A DNA stretch of 64,000 nt. Source: Odontocerum albicorne. Lineage: Eukaryota > Arthropoda > Insecta > Trichoptera > Odontoceridae. Made by a program: the position numbers and the translations under genes. The first letter of the stretch is position 1. The number at the start of each line of letters is the position of its first letter. Below, in pieces: positions 40,322-51,240 of this stretch. The stretch lies in NCBI GenBank assembly GCA_949825065.1, contig OX463864.1, positions 14,211,327-14,275,326 of the forward strand, given 5' to 3'. The notes beneath the pieces were generated by a model. The model saw only the letters and a program-made list of their open reading frames with translations, was not told the origin of the DNA and searched no databases.

Positions 40322-41194
40322 TGAAAAGTTTATGCACATAAAAAAATAACGTCTAGAAAATGATTTCTATATCTAATACGTCAATAATATATCTTTATTT
40401 AACAATATCTAAAACGTCTGGAAAATAATATCTCATATAGGTTCAATATACGAGTACATTATTTCCATAATATAGGGATGAAATCTAGACAAAGTTGACA
40501 AGTTAAAAATGTAACCGTCAACTCGGCTTAGCGGAGCAAATTTTTTTGGTGCAATGCATTTTATTTTAACTGGGTAACCTTAGGTTACCTCGATAAATAT
40601 CGTCGGTGCAAGCTGGTCTTAACATTAAAGTAAATTACGTTGAAGTTTCGTAATTAAGTACGTATTTAGACGCTTGTCTCCTCACGTACCAATAGTGGTA
40701 CGGGAACCTTAATTTAAGAACCGTTGGTCTAAGGTATTTCTTTGTCATTATTTTTTACAGTATTGTTAAATTATGATTTTCTTGAAGAAATATAGGAGGG
40801 CTCACAGTATCATTTAAACCCGTTGAAGTGACAGTTCTTCGGGAATCGAGTTTTCAAAAAAATTCTTCAGGTATTCGGGTAAAATTTCGTTCGAATATAT
40901 TTTCGTTAAAATATTTCATTATCTTCAATAACCATTAAATAACTCACTTTCTTATTCGAGTGGCGAACAACAGCGGTTACTGAAAGAAATGAAAGGTCTA
41001 TGCGCAGTAGACACATTTTTTTTCGAATACACATCAATTGTTATGCCAGTCTGCGCCAGTCATGTGTTGTCATTGTTAACGATTCATGTTTATAGACTGT
41101 GGGTGTATTAATTAAAAGTTTATGTTTTTATTGTTCTGTTTAAATTTGTATGTATTGGCACTGTCAGATGCTATAGTTTTATGCTCCCAAATAT
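40322..41194. other. Unassigned sequence
   Basis: No repeat partner or domain recognised. 40790-41060 is AT-rich with no long frame. Confidence 0.35.
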
Positions 41195-41640
41195 ACTATG
41201 TCATCATCATCAGCCCACAATTATCTACAGTAGGATATAGGCCTATCCACCTTCGCTTCCAAGAGATACTGTACTTTGCACTCTGCTGTCACGAAATCGC
41301 TGCATACTCAGGTATTTCGTCAATCCAGCGTGCCTTTGGTCTTCTTACAGGCATTCTTCTGCCAACTAGAACCACTGAATTAATTCATGCCTCCAACAAT
41401 GGTTCATTGCATGGGCGACGTGCCAAGCCCATTTCCACTTCAGTCTTTTTGAAACCTCGATAACATCGTCAACTTTTGTTATAGTGCGTATCCACTCATT
41501 GCGTTTGTCTGCGCTCACTACGGAGCATGCTGCATTATTGTCTAGATCTTTTTCATCATTTGTACAGAAAGAGTCCAAGTTTCGCATCCATATGTTAGCA
41601 CTGGTAAGATGCATTGATTAAATACCTTCCGTCTGAGACA
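41195..41640 (-). mobile_element. LINE ORF C-terminal relic and 3' end, family T4
   Basis: The minus frame (41366-41614) has MHLTSANIWMRNLDSFCTND, then EWIRTITKVDDVIEVSKRLK and WKWAWHVAHAMNHCWRHELI. The last two are the KVxDVIExxxxLKWxWAGHVAR block of RTE-like LINEs. The 3' end reads GGCCTATATCCTACTGTAGA and ATTGTGGGCTGATGATGATG, the short TGA-repeat end usual for RTE-like elements. Confidence 0.85.
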
Positions 41641-41817
41641 GATAGAGATTTCTCTTGAAAATATAGTTCAGTCGTCCAAACGAACTCCAAGCTAATATCG
41701 CTCTACTATTTATTTCACTGAAAGTGCATTCTTTAAATAATAAATACAATATGTACATACATACAATCCCGCCATTTCTCAATTTCGATGGTACTTACTA
41801 CCATCGAAATTGAGACT
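41641..41817. repeat. Unassigned, with a perfect hairpin
   Basis: 41777-41815: TCTCAATTTCGATGGTA and TACCATCGAAATTGAGA, 17-bp arms and a CTTAC loop. Confidence 0.75.
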
Positions 41818-41990
41818 ACCAGACTTCATTTTTTTGACACGTATATTTCGTTTCTTTCGCATCCATGCAACTCATACAGCTTCTACGATTCCTCTTACTT
41901 CTTACTAATCCTTCTTTCGAAATTTCATTCACATGATCCAACCATACTTTGGCCTTCCTCGACCACGCATTGACTTTGTTTTCTATCGCT
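41818..41990 (-). mobile_element. LINE tail T2, inverted segment
   Basis: Minus strand GAGGAAGGCCAAAGTATGGT, TGGATCATGTGAATGAAATT, GTAAGAAGTAAGAGGAATCG and GCATGGATGCGAAAGAAACG follow the T2 3' text. Head-to-head with the next entry. Confidence 0.7.
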
Positions 41991-42024
41991 ATACTACATT
42001 CGATATCCATTTTAACTCTTCCAT

Positions 42025-42352
42025 CATCTGGAATGAAGTGATTACGCATAAATGAAAACTTAACGTTGGTGTGTTGAGTGAGATGAAAAAGAACACGCTG
42101 AGATGGTTTGGTCATGTAGAAAGAATGAATAAGGAAACACTAACAAAACAAATATATAGTGCAAATGTGAGTGAAAGGCGTGTGAAAGAAAGACCAAGGA
42201 AAGTACGGTTGGATCAAGTAAATATTTTAAAAGAAGGAACGTAGAAATCGTATGAAAAGGTGTATGGACGTGGAAGAGGCTTAGGATATGTGTCGAGATA
42301 GGAAAGTCTGGCGATCTGTCCTCTCTGTCTACCCCGACAGTGAGATGGTATG
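42025..42352 (+). mobile_element. LINE tail, family T2
   Basis: GAATGAAGTGATTACGCATA, TTGAGTGAGATGAAAAAGAA (LSEMKKNTLRWFGHVERMNK), KQIYSANVSERRVKERPRK and CLSTPTVRWYV can be read to a GGTATGTATG tail. Confidence 0.75.
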
Positions 42353-43210
42353 TATGAATCATATGAGAAAATACTATCTAAATAGCAGAATTCACCTTAC
42401 TTGTACCACTATGACATTTATATACCATATTTTTTAATTTTTTTATTAAACAAAGCAAATTATTGAACAAACATTTGTCAAGGCTATACCTATATACACA
42501 TTTATTACTTAACTAATCTTAATTATATGTTATCATTTATGCCCTTACTTAATCTTATTTTCCTACATGGCATTTTATTTTATTTATTCAATCTTAATAT
42601 ATGAGATCTTAGAAATAATTAACATCTACATACTACTTATAACTAGATAACAATTCTTACACTAATTATTTAGCAAAAACAAGTCCACTCGTTCAGGCTA
42701 CTTGTATTCCATCACATTCACTCAGACCTTGGTCGTCCCAGCTAATACTGTAGGTGGACTAGTCAGGCAACAGATAATGTCATATACGAGTATATCATAT
42801 ACCATATGTATATACATTCAATTATAATATTTCTTATCAGTAATAATTATTTTTAACCATCATATTTAGCACGGTGAATATGACATCAGAAAGATGCGAG
42901 CAAGTATAGATAAATAAATAATTTAATAACATTATCAATATACAAGAATAATAACACTTAATTTGATTTAAGATTTCGCGAAACATGTTAGCTGCTTCGC
43001 ATATAATCAGGCATATAATTAAATTTCTCAACAGGGGCATGGGTGTATATTGCATTTTTAATAAAAAAAGTTAAATGGCGTATAAACCAGTCAAAGTAGA
43101 CAATATAAAAATGCCAAACGAGGAATTTAGATATTGAAAGATAGTCAAGGTACAGTGTGTGCCAAAAACTAGACAAAAATACGTAGATAATTTTTTTATT
43201 ACAAAAAATG
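42353..43210. other. AT-rich sequence, nothing assigned
   Basis: Reads as unique AT-rich DNA. Minus frames of 72-133 codons (42837-43389) have no recognisable domain. Confidence 0.35.
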
Positions 43211-43213
43211 TCG

Positions 43214-43320
43214 GCTAGGCAACCTTTGTAGCCTGGATGGTAAAACGCCTGTCTTCCAATCTGAGGGACCCATTTAAAAAAAGGGTTCGAAGTGTTTTCT
43301 CTAAGGACGTCTTTATGAAG
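43214..43320 (+). mobile_element. SINE-A head and partial body
   Basis: GCAACCTTTGTAGCCTGGAT then GGTAAAACGCCTGTCTTCC. Box B is degenerate or lost and a T2 scrap follows. Confidence 0.6.
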
Positions 43321-43460
43321 AAAGTAGCATTCAGATGGTTTGGGAATGTGAAGAGAATGAATAAGTGAACATACAATCGTGAAGTGCAAGATATGTTAAG
43401 AGATAAACCGCCTGTCTACTCCGCAAGGGACACGGCGTGAAAATATGTATGTATTTATAT
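43321..43460 (+). mobile_element. LINE tail fragment T2, internally deleted
   Basis: AAGTAGCATTCAGATGGTTT and GGGAATGTGAAGAGAATGAA jump to CTGTCTACTCCGCAAGGGAC and GGCGTGAAAATATGTATGTA. Confidence 0.65.
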
Positions 43461-43463
43461 TAG

Positions 43464-43690
43464 TTGGAAAAGATTGCCACATTGAACTAAACATGACAGG
43501 TTGTTCTGTATTTAACGCAAGTGTAATAAAATATATAATACATAGAGGGTACCAATAAGATTTACCATAATGAATCACTGATGAAGACCTGTGACCTAGT
43601 TGGTAAAATACTTAACTTCAACTAGTGGATATTGGGATCAATTCCCGATGGCACCCTTTAAAAAAAAAGAGCCCTAGTCTGGTAACAATA
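43464..43690 (+). mobile_element. SINE-A tail scrap and a second SINE-A head
   Basis: 43464-43512: TTAGTTGGAAAAGATTGCCA and ACAGGTTGTTCTGTATT. 43580-43690: GAAGACCTGTGACCTAGTTG, GGATCAATTCCCG (box B), CCTAGTCTGG, without a tail. Confidence 0.65.
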
Positions 43691-44420
43691 CTAACACGCG
43701 TTAGTACAGCGAAATTGTGCGAACTCATAGGCTGACACAACCCGCAAGTTATGTATCTAATCGAGTGTTTCGAAACCCGTTAGAGCAATCAGTGGGGCTA
43801 AAGATAATGTTGTATCCCGGTCACGCTATTCAATATATAACAATCATCGATTAGGTTTTGTTGAAAGTATGAATACGAATTGATGAATATGGTAATGTTA
43901 CGCTTAAAACAACTCTATTTTATGTTATTATTTTCAAATGTAATGTGTAAAATAAAATTACATTTATAAATTGTAAAATATAATAAGTGTAATCTTGTTA
44001 AAAATTTCAAATGCGACTTTCGAAACACACAGTGCAATAAGTTTTCTTAGCTCCTTAACGTTTAGTAGAAACTCGATCCATTTAAAATATTAGTTGTAAA
44101 ATAGAGAGAAATGCAGTGATTTGCATAAAATACGACTTATAAAATTATAGTTGCAATAAAAATAAAGGCCGCCGTTATTTTTACATACATTTGCCAGGTC
44201 TCATAACTACTTCTCTGCAATCATATATTAAAAATAAATTACTAAAATCCAAAAAATTTACAATACGTGCTTTAAGCACGCAACTCATTCATGGTTCTAA
44301 CGGTTCACAGTAATTTATAGATTAGACATAGTGAACCTAGAAAACTACACTCAATTATTGATCTGGTCCGAACCTTAGGACATGACAGCGAAACTTGGAC
44401 GTAGCAAAAGTGACGAAAGA
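43691..44420. other. Unassigned AT-rich sequence
   Basis: 44380-44420 (GACATGACAGCGAAACTTGG) resembles T2 upstream text (DSETWT) but is too short to call. Confidence 0.35.
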
Positions 44421-44424
44421 TACG

Positions 44425-44953
44425 AACAGCACTCGCAAAGTATTATCACGTACGAGTGTTGTTACTATAGTTCGGAAATTCTAGGATGAGTCCTGTGACA
44501 GCTCACAAATTTGCCCCAATACAACCTTGTAACGAACGATGTTCAGTAATGTTAATTATTTTATCAACTTTAATATAAGCCTCAATTCTAATAAATAGCA
44601 AGTTATTTAGGTAAATACATTACATAAAGTTGTATTGGGGCAAATTTGTGAGCTTTCACAGGACTCATCCAAGAATTTCCGAACTATAGACAAACTCTTA
44701 AACCAAGAGCCCTTTTATATATTTTTTTTGATACCATCGGGAATAGAAGCCGAAGTCCCCAGTAAAAGATAAGCTTTTTGGGAAGTCTTATCAAAATGTA
44801 TGGTTGAATATTAACACTAAACATATGCATTACACTACACCTAAAGTCCAATGTGTTACTATCTCACATCGGAAAATATAGAAAGGTTTCTTTGTAGTTC
44901 ATAATCCCTTGGTAAGTATTCTGCGATTTTCTTAACAAATGTGTTTATCTGAA
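44425..44953. repeat. Duplicated segment, copy 2 (filled MITE site)
   Basis: Same text as 19640-20008 with a MITE inserted at the TA corresponding to 19687-19688. One CATCGGGAATAGAAGCC unit here, against three in copy 1. Confidence 0.9.
44468..44686. mobile_element. TA MITE, copy 2
   Basis: Ends TAGTTCGGAAATTCTAGG and the inverse CCGAACTA, with TA duplicated (44466-44467, 44687-44688). Differs from the 6955-7169 copy by a handful of changes, including GAAC inserted near GTAACG. Confidence 0.95.
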
Positions 44954-45531
44954 TACGAGGGTTGCTTCTTAAGTTTTGAGACAGACAAGTAAAAACAAAT
45001 ATTTATCATCGAAAATGGCTTTATTGTTTTTCAAAATACTCTCCATGAAGATCAATACACTTTTGCATGCGAATGAATCAATTTTCGAAGCATTTTTTCC
45101 ACTCCGAATGAGGTAACTTCAAAATATGCGTTTTAAACGCATCAACCGCTTCTTCAGGCGTCGAAAAACGTTGACTTCGCAATTTATTTTTGATGTTCGG
45201 GAATAAAAAGAAGTCATTGGGTGCCAAATCAGGGCTGTACGGCGGATGACCCATCAATTCGATGTTTTGTGTGCTCAAAAAGTAACTTGTTTGAGCCGAT
45301 GTGTGAGAGGTCGCATTGTCGTGGTGGAGAATGATCCGTCTTCGGCGGTTGGTTTTCCTCATTCCACCGAACACTTCAGGCAAACAAATGGTGGTGTACC
45401 ATTCAGAATTGACCGTTTGCTTTCGGAGCACGTATACCATTAAAAACGTCAAACTTTACGATGCTGATGTCAGATTTGACGTATCTACACTGGTGTTGCT
45501 ATATCTCAAAACTTAAGTAGCAGCCCTCGTA
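44954..45531 (-). mobile_element. Mariner element, internally deleted, copy 2
   Basis: TA-flanked ends CGAGGGTTGCTTCTTAAGTT and AACTTAAGTAGCAGCCCTCG. The minus frame of 124 codons (45078-45452) contains NSEWYTTICLPEVFGGMRKT, IILHHDNATSHTSAQTSYFL, HPPYSPDLAPNDFFLFPNIK, STPEEAVDAFKTHILKLPHS and EWKKCFEN. It is open where copy 1 is frame-shifted, but lacks the DNA-binding half and first aspartate. Non-autonomous. Confidence 0.92.
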
Positions 45532-45619
45532 AACGCGTTAGAATTGAGAGCGTTGCATATATGTTAATGTAAGGTAAAACAATACATAAATACGATCACG
45601 CAGATTCACTGCCAGCCAG
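45532..45619. other. Boundary sequence
   Basis: The duplication ends exactly at the mariner right end. What follows here differs from what follows copy 1. Confidence 0.6.
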
Positions 45620-46150
45620 GAAGGCATATCAAGGAAATTGATGCTCCAGTCTTCTCGCATCATGATCTGAAATATATATATATCTCACTGATCACCTACG
45701 CTCCGAAACTCTCAAAAGAGAGAAAATTGCTGAGAAGCTTTGGACGCGGCCATCGAACTATTGGATAATATAGATAGTAAAATTAACCTAATCAACACGT
45801 GTTTGTTGGAGCTTTGCGACAGATACACTCCGCATAAACTGACTGACATAAAGCATAGGCCTGCCCCATGGCTGACTGATGACATTGAAAAAAACATGGC
45901 AAGACATGATAGAGTGAAGAAAATTTTCAAATCTAATACGAATGATAACTTTGGGAGATTTTTCGACGATTTCGCAATAAATGTACACAACTATGTAGGA
46001 ATGCAAAAATAAAAAACTTTTTTGCCACCCTTCAAAACCATCCCCGCCTGCAAAAAGGTGGAAAATCCTCAACTCTATGGGTGTTATTAAATCCTCGGAC
46101 AACTCGGGTAACTTTACATAAGACGTTAATAATCTGAAACACTCAATATA
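45620..46150 (+). mobile_element. Jockey/CR1-like LINE ORF2 fragment
   Basis: Three frames in series: APVFSHHDLKYIYISLI (end of the endonuclease, SxHDL), then MDAAIELLDNIDSKINLINT, RYTPHKLTDIKHRPAPWLTD and DIEKNMARHDRVKKIFKS (linker with PAPWLT), then AKRWKILNSMGVIKSSDN (the W-K-xLNSxG block before the RT). Frame changes near 45735 and 46010. RT fingers and palm are absent. Confidence 0.8.
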
Positions 46151-46700
46151 TTATTGACAGATAAAAAATATTATAAAATAAAACTCATATGAATTGAGTG
46201 TAAAGGTAGATAGGTAGTCACTAACGTGATGGTGGCCATGCTAGAGAATTGTGTACATAAAAAAATCTAGTTTTGAATTTTGTTACCTTTTTCTAAAACT
46301 AAAAATGTTCCGAGAAAAAAAAATCTTCTAGGCCAGGTCAAAGAGAGCAAAAAATGTGACCAATACACATAGTAAGGGATTGGACTGTCGTCTTGTCCTC
46401 CCAGATGTTTTCTACCTGCTCCGGGTCTACCCCGCTCGGTAGGCAATGAGGACACGACAATGGGGCAAAATCGATTCACTGTCGCCGGGCCAAAATATAC
46501 TAAACATCTGCTCGAAAATATTATGCGACATTGCCGTTGCTAATTCTTTTGTGAATAATTGACTTGTCAACCATGTTACTGAATTCTAATGTTATAGCTA
46601 TGTTACGTGAGGTATTTTTTTTTTCATTTCAATGGAATTTATGTGATTTGATGCAATAGCCATTATCATTACGAAATCCTAATGGATATAGCATACACAT
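46151..46700. other. Unassigned; one GC-richer block
   Basis: 46330-46490 (CAGATGTTTTCTACCTGCTC, GGTCTACCCCGCTCGGTAGG) could be a decayed LINE zinc-knuckle on the minus strand (SCPHCLPSGVDPEQVENIWE), but the match is weak. Confidence 0.3.
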
Positions 46701-46707
46701 ATAATAT

Positions 46708-46838
46708 CACGACGTCTCCTCACCGGGGTAGGCAGATAGGAGAGAGCGTCAGTCTTACCTATCGCGACACACATCTATCACCTCCTCTACATACATTCAC
46801 GTTCACATACAGCTCCTACGATACTTCTGATGAAGTTG
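46708..46838 (-). mobile_element. LINE tail fragment, family T2
   Basis: Minus strand: GTAGAGGAGGTGATAGATGT, GTGTCGCGATAGGTAAGACT, ATCTGCCTACCCCGGTGAGG. Confidence 0.7.
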
Positions 46839-47268
46839 CAAGAGGAGATCCTCTGCAATGGGTAACTTTTTTTTATCTAAATCTACTTAAGACGACACCT
46901 CATAGCACAAATTTAATCTCATATTACTGAATCTAAAAATGTAATGATAAAAACTATATCTAATTGGGTCTCGTAGTAAATTTTCGTCCACTGGCGTTAA
47001 AAAGAGTACTTCCAACATAAAATATAGAAAAGTAATATTTTACAAATTTTCAATTTTTTTTAACATATTAATTTATTTTCTTCAAACATAATTTTTTGTA
47101 CCAGTATATCATGACCAATGTTTTTCAATTGTTATATTTGACATCTTTCTATTTTGTTACACCATTTTTGTTATCTTTTGGTTTATTTTATACAAAACGT
47201 GTGTTGCATAGCGCAATAATTCTGCACACATGCTGGAATAAAATTATCGATTTATTATAATCTAAAAC
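46839..47268. other. AT-rich sequence, nothing assigned
   Basis: No repeat partner or frame. Confidence 0.4.
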
Positions 47269-47269
47269 G

Positions 47270-47348
47270 TTGAAGAGTAAAGCATGGCACTCTATCATCT
47301 CTGCCTAACCCGAAAGTGAAACCGCGTGATGGTTTGCATATATATATA
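47270..47348 (+). mobile_element. LINE tail fragment, family T2
   Basis: GGCACTCTATCATCTCTGCC then GTGAAACCGCGTGATGG, the T2 terminus. Confidence 0.6.
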
Positions 47349-47464
47349 AGTATTTTCTGCAGTTCATTTTGAGATATATGTGCGATATGTACACACTATA
47401 TTGCTCTCAAAGAACCTATAATTATTTGAGATAATCTGAGATGGTACGAGTATTTGTGGGTTAA

Positions 47465-47766
47465 CTTTATTTTTTTTTCTGCCATTTATTTATTTTCTGT
47501 TTTTTTTCTTTAATCTACACGTGCAAGAGAGTGGGCTGAAAAACATCTGGTGTCCTCGCGGCAGGGCTCGCCCTATATTAGTGGGGCGTATCTCGACAGT
47601 GGGGGAAGGTTATGATAGGAGCCCAGAGCTTTTGATAGCTTCTCTCTTAAATGTATTTTCTGCTATTTATCTTGAGATATACGTACAAGCATATGTGATT
47701 TTGGAATGTATTTAAATATGTGCATACTATGTTGTTATCAATAAACCTACATGTATTTATTTATAT
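47465..47766 (+). mobile_element. LINE 3' UTR
   Basis: GTGGGCTGAAAAACATCTGG, GGCAGGGCTCGCCCTATATT, GGGGCGTATCTCGACAGTGG and TATCAATAAACCTACATGTA, then ATTT repeats. Single-copy version of the 22.1-kb element. Confidence 0.75.
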
Positions 47767-48150
47767 TTATTTAAATAGGGCATTTAATAAATAAATAAGT
47801 ATAACGTTCCCATGTCATTCTCAATTTGCATATATTATATTAATACCAAGTTCTTTTTTAAACCACAATTTATGATCAGTTTTCATTGTGACCGAATACA
47901 TACGCATATATTCTTTTTCATTTTTCCCTCACAATTTCTACGAAGCAGTAAATTAAATTAAGTCGTGCCCTTAGGGTCCGATATATGGTCCGAACACGCA
48001 ATTCATTCATAATTTTCACATCACTCAAAATTAGAACTTGCAACGAACGGTATATTTTGTAGCACACTCTACACGAGAACATCTAATGAAGTGATCGCAA
48101 ATTACTAAAAAAAATATATTAATGACCTTTTCTAACATATACATTAAAAA
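47767..48150. other. Unassigned sequence
   Basis: AT-rich. No frame or repeat partner. Confidence 0.4.
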
Positions 48151-48163
48151 AAACAAAGAATAG

Positions 48164-48877
48164 ATATGACTTACGCCATATGTATCCTTATACCCTCGAA
48201 CACTAGTCGGAAAAACAAAGAATAGATATGACTCACGCCATATGTATCCTTATACCCTCGAACACTAGCCGGAAAAACAAAGAATAGATATGACTCACGC
48301 CATATGTATCCTTATACCCTCGAACACTAGTCGGAAAAACAAAGAATAGATATGACTCACGCCATATGTATCCTTATACCCTCGAACACTAGTCGGAAAA
48401 ACAAAGAATAGATATGACTCACGCCATATGTATCCTTATACCCTCGAACACTAGTCGGAAAAACAAAGAATAGATATGACTCACGCCATATGTATCCTTA
48501 TACCCTCGAACACTAGTCGGAAAAACAAGGAATACATATGACTCACGCCATATGTATCCTTATACCCTCGAACACTAGTCGGAAAAACAAAGAATAGATA
48601 TGACTCACGCCATATGTATCCTTATACCCTCGAACACTAGTCGGAAAAACAAGGAATACATATGACTCACGCCATATGTATCCTTATACCCTCGAACACT
48701 AGTCGGAAAAACAAAGAATAGATATGACTCACGCCATATGTATCCTTATACCCTCGAACACTAGCCGGAAAAACAAAGAATAGATATGACTCACGCCATA
48801 TGTATCCTTATACCCTGGAACACTAGCCGGAAAAACAAAGAATAGATATGACTCACGCCATATGTATCCTTATACCC
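48164..48877 (-). repeat. 62-bp minisatellite from a SINE-B tail
   Basis: Eleven complete units plus a partial one start at 48164 and every 62 bases to 48846 with no length change (ATATGACTCACGCCATATGT, ATCCTTATACCCTCGAACAC, TAGTCGGAAAAACAAAGAAT, AG). The first 45 bases are the SINE-B 3' tail, the remaining 17 look like flanking sequence. Two units share AAGGAATACATATG and a few have TAGCCGG. Confidence 0.97.
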
Positions 48878-48972
48878 ATATGTATTATAGAGGAGTAGCA
48901 CAGCGCGAGGTTCGATCCAACGACCTTCCCCACAGAAGTCCAGCGCGTTACTGCTCGACTATGCACCTCACA
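48846..48972 (-). mobile_element. SINE-B copy feeding the minisatellite
   Basis: Minus strand head GTGCATAGTCGAGCAGTAAC (box A region), AAGGTCGTTGGATCGAACC (box B). The body runs into the last minisatellite unit. Confidence 0.75.
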
Positions 48973-49140
48973 CTATTGGTATATTTAGAAAGAGAGATCC
49001 CATTTTTCGTTCATTGACGTTCCCAAATAATTATATTGATTGACAGAGTATACAGGATCATACGTTAACGTATGGATCAAAAACATGATTAGTGAAAAAA
49101 TAAATGGTATTGAAATAGCTAAAAAGAATAATCGTTTTTG
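48973..49140. other. Unassigned sequence
   Basis: AT-rich, no frame. Confidence 0.4.
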
Positions 49141-49546
49141 TTTGTCTATGAGGACGAAATAAGGCGTGAATTTTACAATGAAAAACTGCACATATAGTAC
49201 AAAGAGTAATAATAACACTACAGTAAGTCCAGCATATCAACTTTTGCAAAGATCAGGATACTTCGATGGCTTTAGGTATATGCATGAAACGGAGAAGTAT
49301 CACTGTACCATCAATGAAACAGCAAACGACGACGACCTTAAAGATGACGAGTTTACAAGTCAGAACAATATCTCAAACGACAAATTTGGGCGTAACCTTT
49401 GATGTCGGACTCACATTCGTTAACCAACATGTGTCGCGTTTGATATCGGACTATTACAAAATACTCGGTTTTATAATGAGAATATCAAGAGAATTTAACA
49501 GTACCGATATCCTTCGAAACTTATATAACTCTTTAATAAGAATTAA
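49141..49546 (+). mobile_element. Jockey-like LINE reverse-transcriptase C-terminal part
   Basis: The frame from 49266 gives TTNLGVTFDVGLTFVNQHVS, RLISDYYKILGFIMRISREF and NSTDILRNLYNSLIRI. This is the (K)DLGVTFDxxLTF..H....I.....K.LGFI.R..REF......L..LY.SL.R block after the RT palm in Jockey-type ORF2. It is cut by the assembly gap. Confidence 0.85.
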
Positions 49547-49746
49547 NNNNNNNNNNNNNNNNNNNNNNNNNNNNNNNNNNNNNNNNNNNNNNNNNNNNNN
49601 NNNNNNNNNNNNNNNNNNNNNNNNNNNNNNNNNNNNNNNNNNNNNNNNNNNNNNNNNNNNNNNNNNNNNNNNNNNNNNNNNNNNNNNNNNNNNNNNNNNN
49701 NNNNNNNNNNNNNNNNNNNNNNNNNNNNNNNNNNNNNNNNNNNNNN
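49547..49746. other. Assembly gap (200 N)
   Basis: Exactly 200 unknown bases, a default gap size, so the true distance is unknown. Frames across it are meaningless. Confidence 1.
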
Positions 49747-51235
49747 AATCCAACCACTGGGGTCCGACGTTCTTCTCCCCTCGATCATCCAAGCAATAGC
49801 AAGAAGTCATGTTTTAACTTGATTGGATATTTCGATTTTCCCTACGAAAGGTGTAGTATTGAAGCGCAGTGGAGTTAGCTCTCACAGACTTTAGATACAA
49901 TATAATGAAATTCAGTACTTCTATGCCCTGCATACACATCCAAATACATCAACATCCACAGGGTGTTTATTACGAAGCCGATTCAAGAGCGGCGTCCTCA
50001 CTTGATTTAGTTGAAATCGAGTTTTGAATCATTACCAAAACAACAGCCCTGCAGAAGTTATATCGCAACAGCACTTCCCCTCATCGGCTGAGGGCGATCA
50101 CTATCGATTGTTTAGTTTCGGGTCTCCGCCACTTGTGGAAAGTTTTCCTATTCAAGTCGATACCACAGGAACCTCGGAAACGATTGCTAAAGATTGACGC
50201 ACACTGTTATAGGACACAAAACATACATTATTTTTCAAATAATTCACAACTACAAGGCAAAGAATACTTCAATGTCATATACGTAAAAATATCAAGCCAT
50301 TTAGATGGTAATTTCATAGTTAAATAAACTAAATTAAGCCGAATGTGTAAACTATCACATATCCGAAGATCTACATAGGTTTTTTATTTGCGAATGTCTA
50401 TCTACCTTTTACGGACTACCGACCAGACTACTTGAAAACTATATATATTTCATAATCACTTTACTCTGCGACCCCACTTTAAATGTATTTCCCTTAATTC
50501 CGTTGAACAAAATACTTCAAAGATCTGCTCATCTCCAAAACATTTTCAGAACGTAATGTTTTATAAATTTTATTCTCATTTTTCAAGCCGCATACCTTTT
50601 AGTTGTTTCAATTGAGATGATTTCCATTTAATTTTCCTTTTTTTTAGGTATTTTGTTCGTTACATGTTTCCCTAATCCATACAAGGACCAAACAAAACAA
50701 GTACAAAAAACTATGTAATAAACAATATTGATAAAGACAACAGTGAGAAAACATATGTCATACTAAAACATTGTGACAAAATGTAACATGTTAAATATGA
50801 AATTATTTCAAGTATTTACTAAATTCATGAGATTTTCCTGAATGAACTGAGCGATACATGAAACACGTCTATATTAGGGCATAAACGGTTAAAAAGTGTA
50901 ATTACTCTACCTACCGGCATTTCCAAAGGCAGGTTGGTTCGCCTTATAGGTTGATAAAACAATTTATGGATGCGTTCTCTCAGATGTACACATACACGCA
51001 GTTTACGCTTTGCAGATCTGTATATACAGGTGATCCTCTGTGCGCGTACCCTAATGTTTTACAGGAACCTTGAAATCAGTTGTTGTAAGAAGAGATATTA
51101 ATGTTAAAGGGGTGAGACGGAAGTGCGGTGAAAGCGATAACAAACGGGCGGGGAACGACAACAATGGCGCGAGTGGAAACCAAGAGGAAGAGAGATACGG
51201 AGAAACGGTGAAAAGTGCGATGCAAAATCGTTGAC
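49747..51235. other. Unassigned sequence
   Basis: 49747-49950 may continue the LINE downstream of the gap but carries no readable motif. 51110-51200 is purine-rich (GGGGTGAGACGGAAGTGCGG). No repeat partner otherwise. Confidence 0.35.
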
Positions 51236-51240
51236 ATTAA

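Noticed and set aside
42988..43389. Minus-strand 133-codon frame
   Set aside because: Runs antisense through SINE-A and T2 scraps, so it cannot be a conserved gene.
48164..48877. Regular repeats considered as a CRISPR array
   Set aside because: The 62-bp units are contiguous with no unique spacers, and the genome is eukaryotic. It is a minisatellite.
49266..49799. 177-codon frame spanning the N run
   Set aside because: Only the part before 49547 is meaningful. The rest is unknown sequence.
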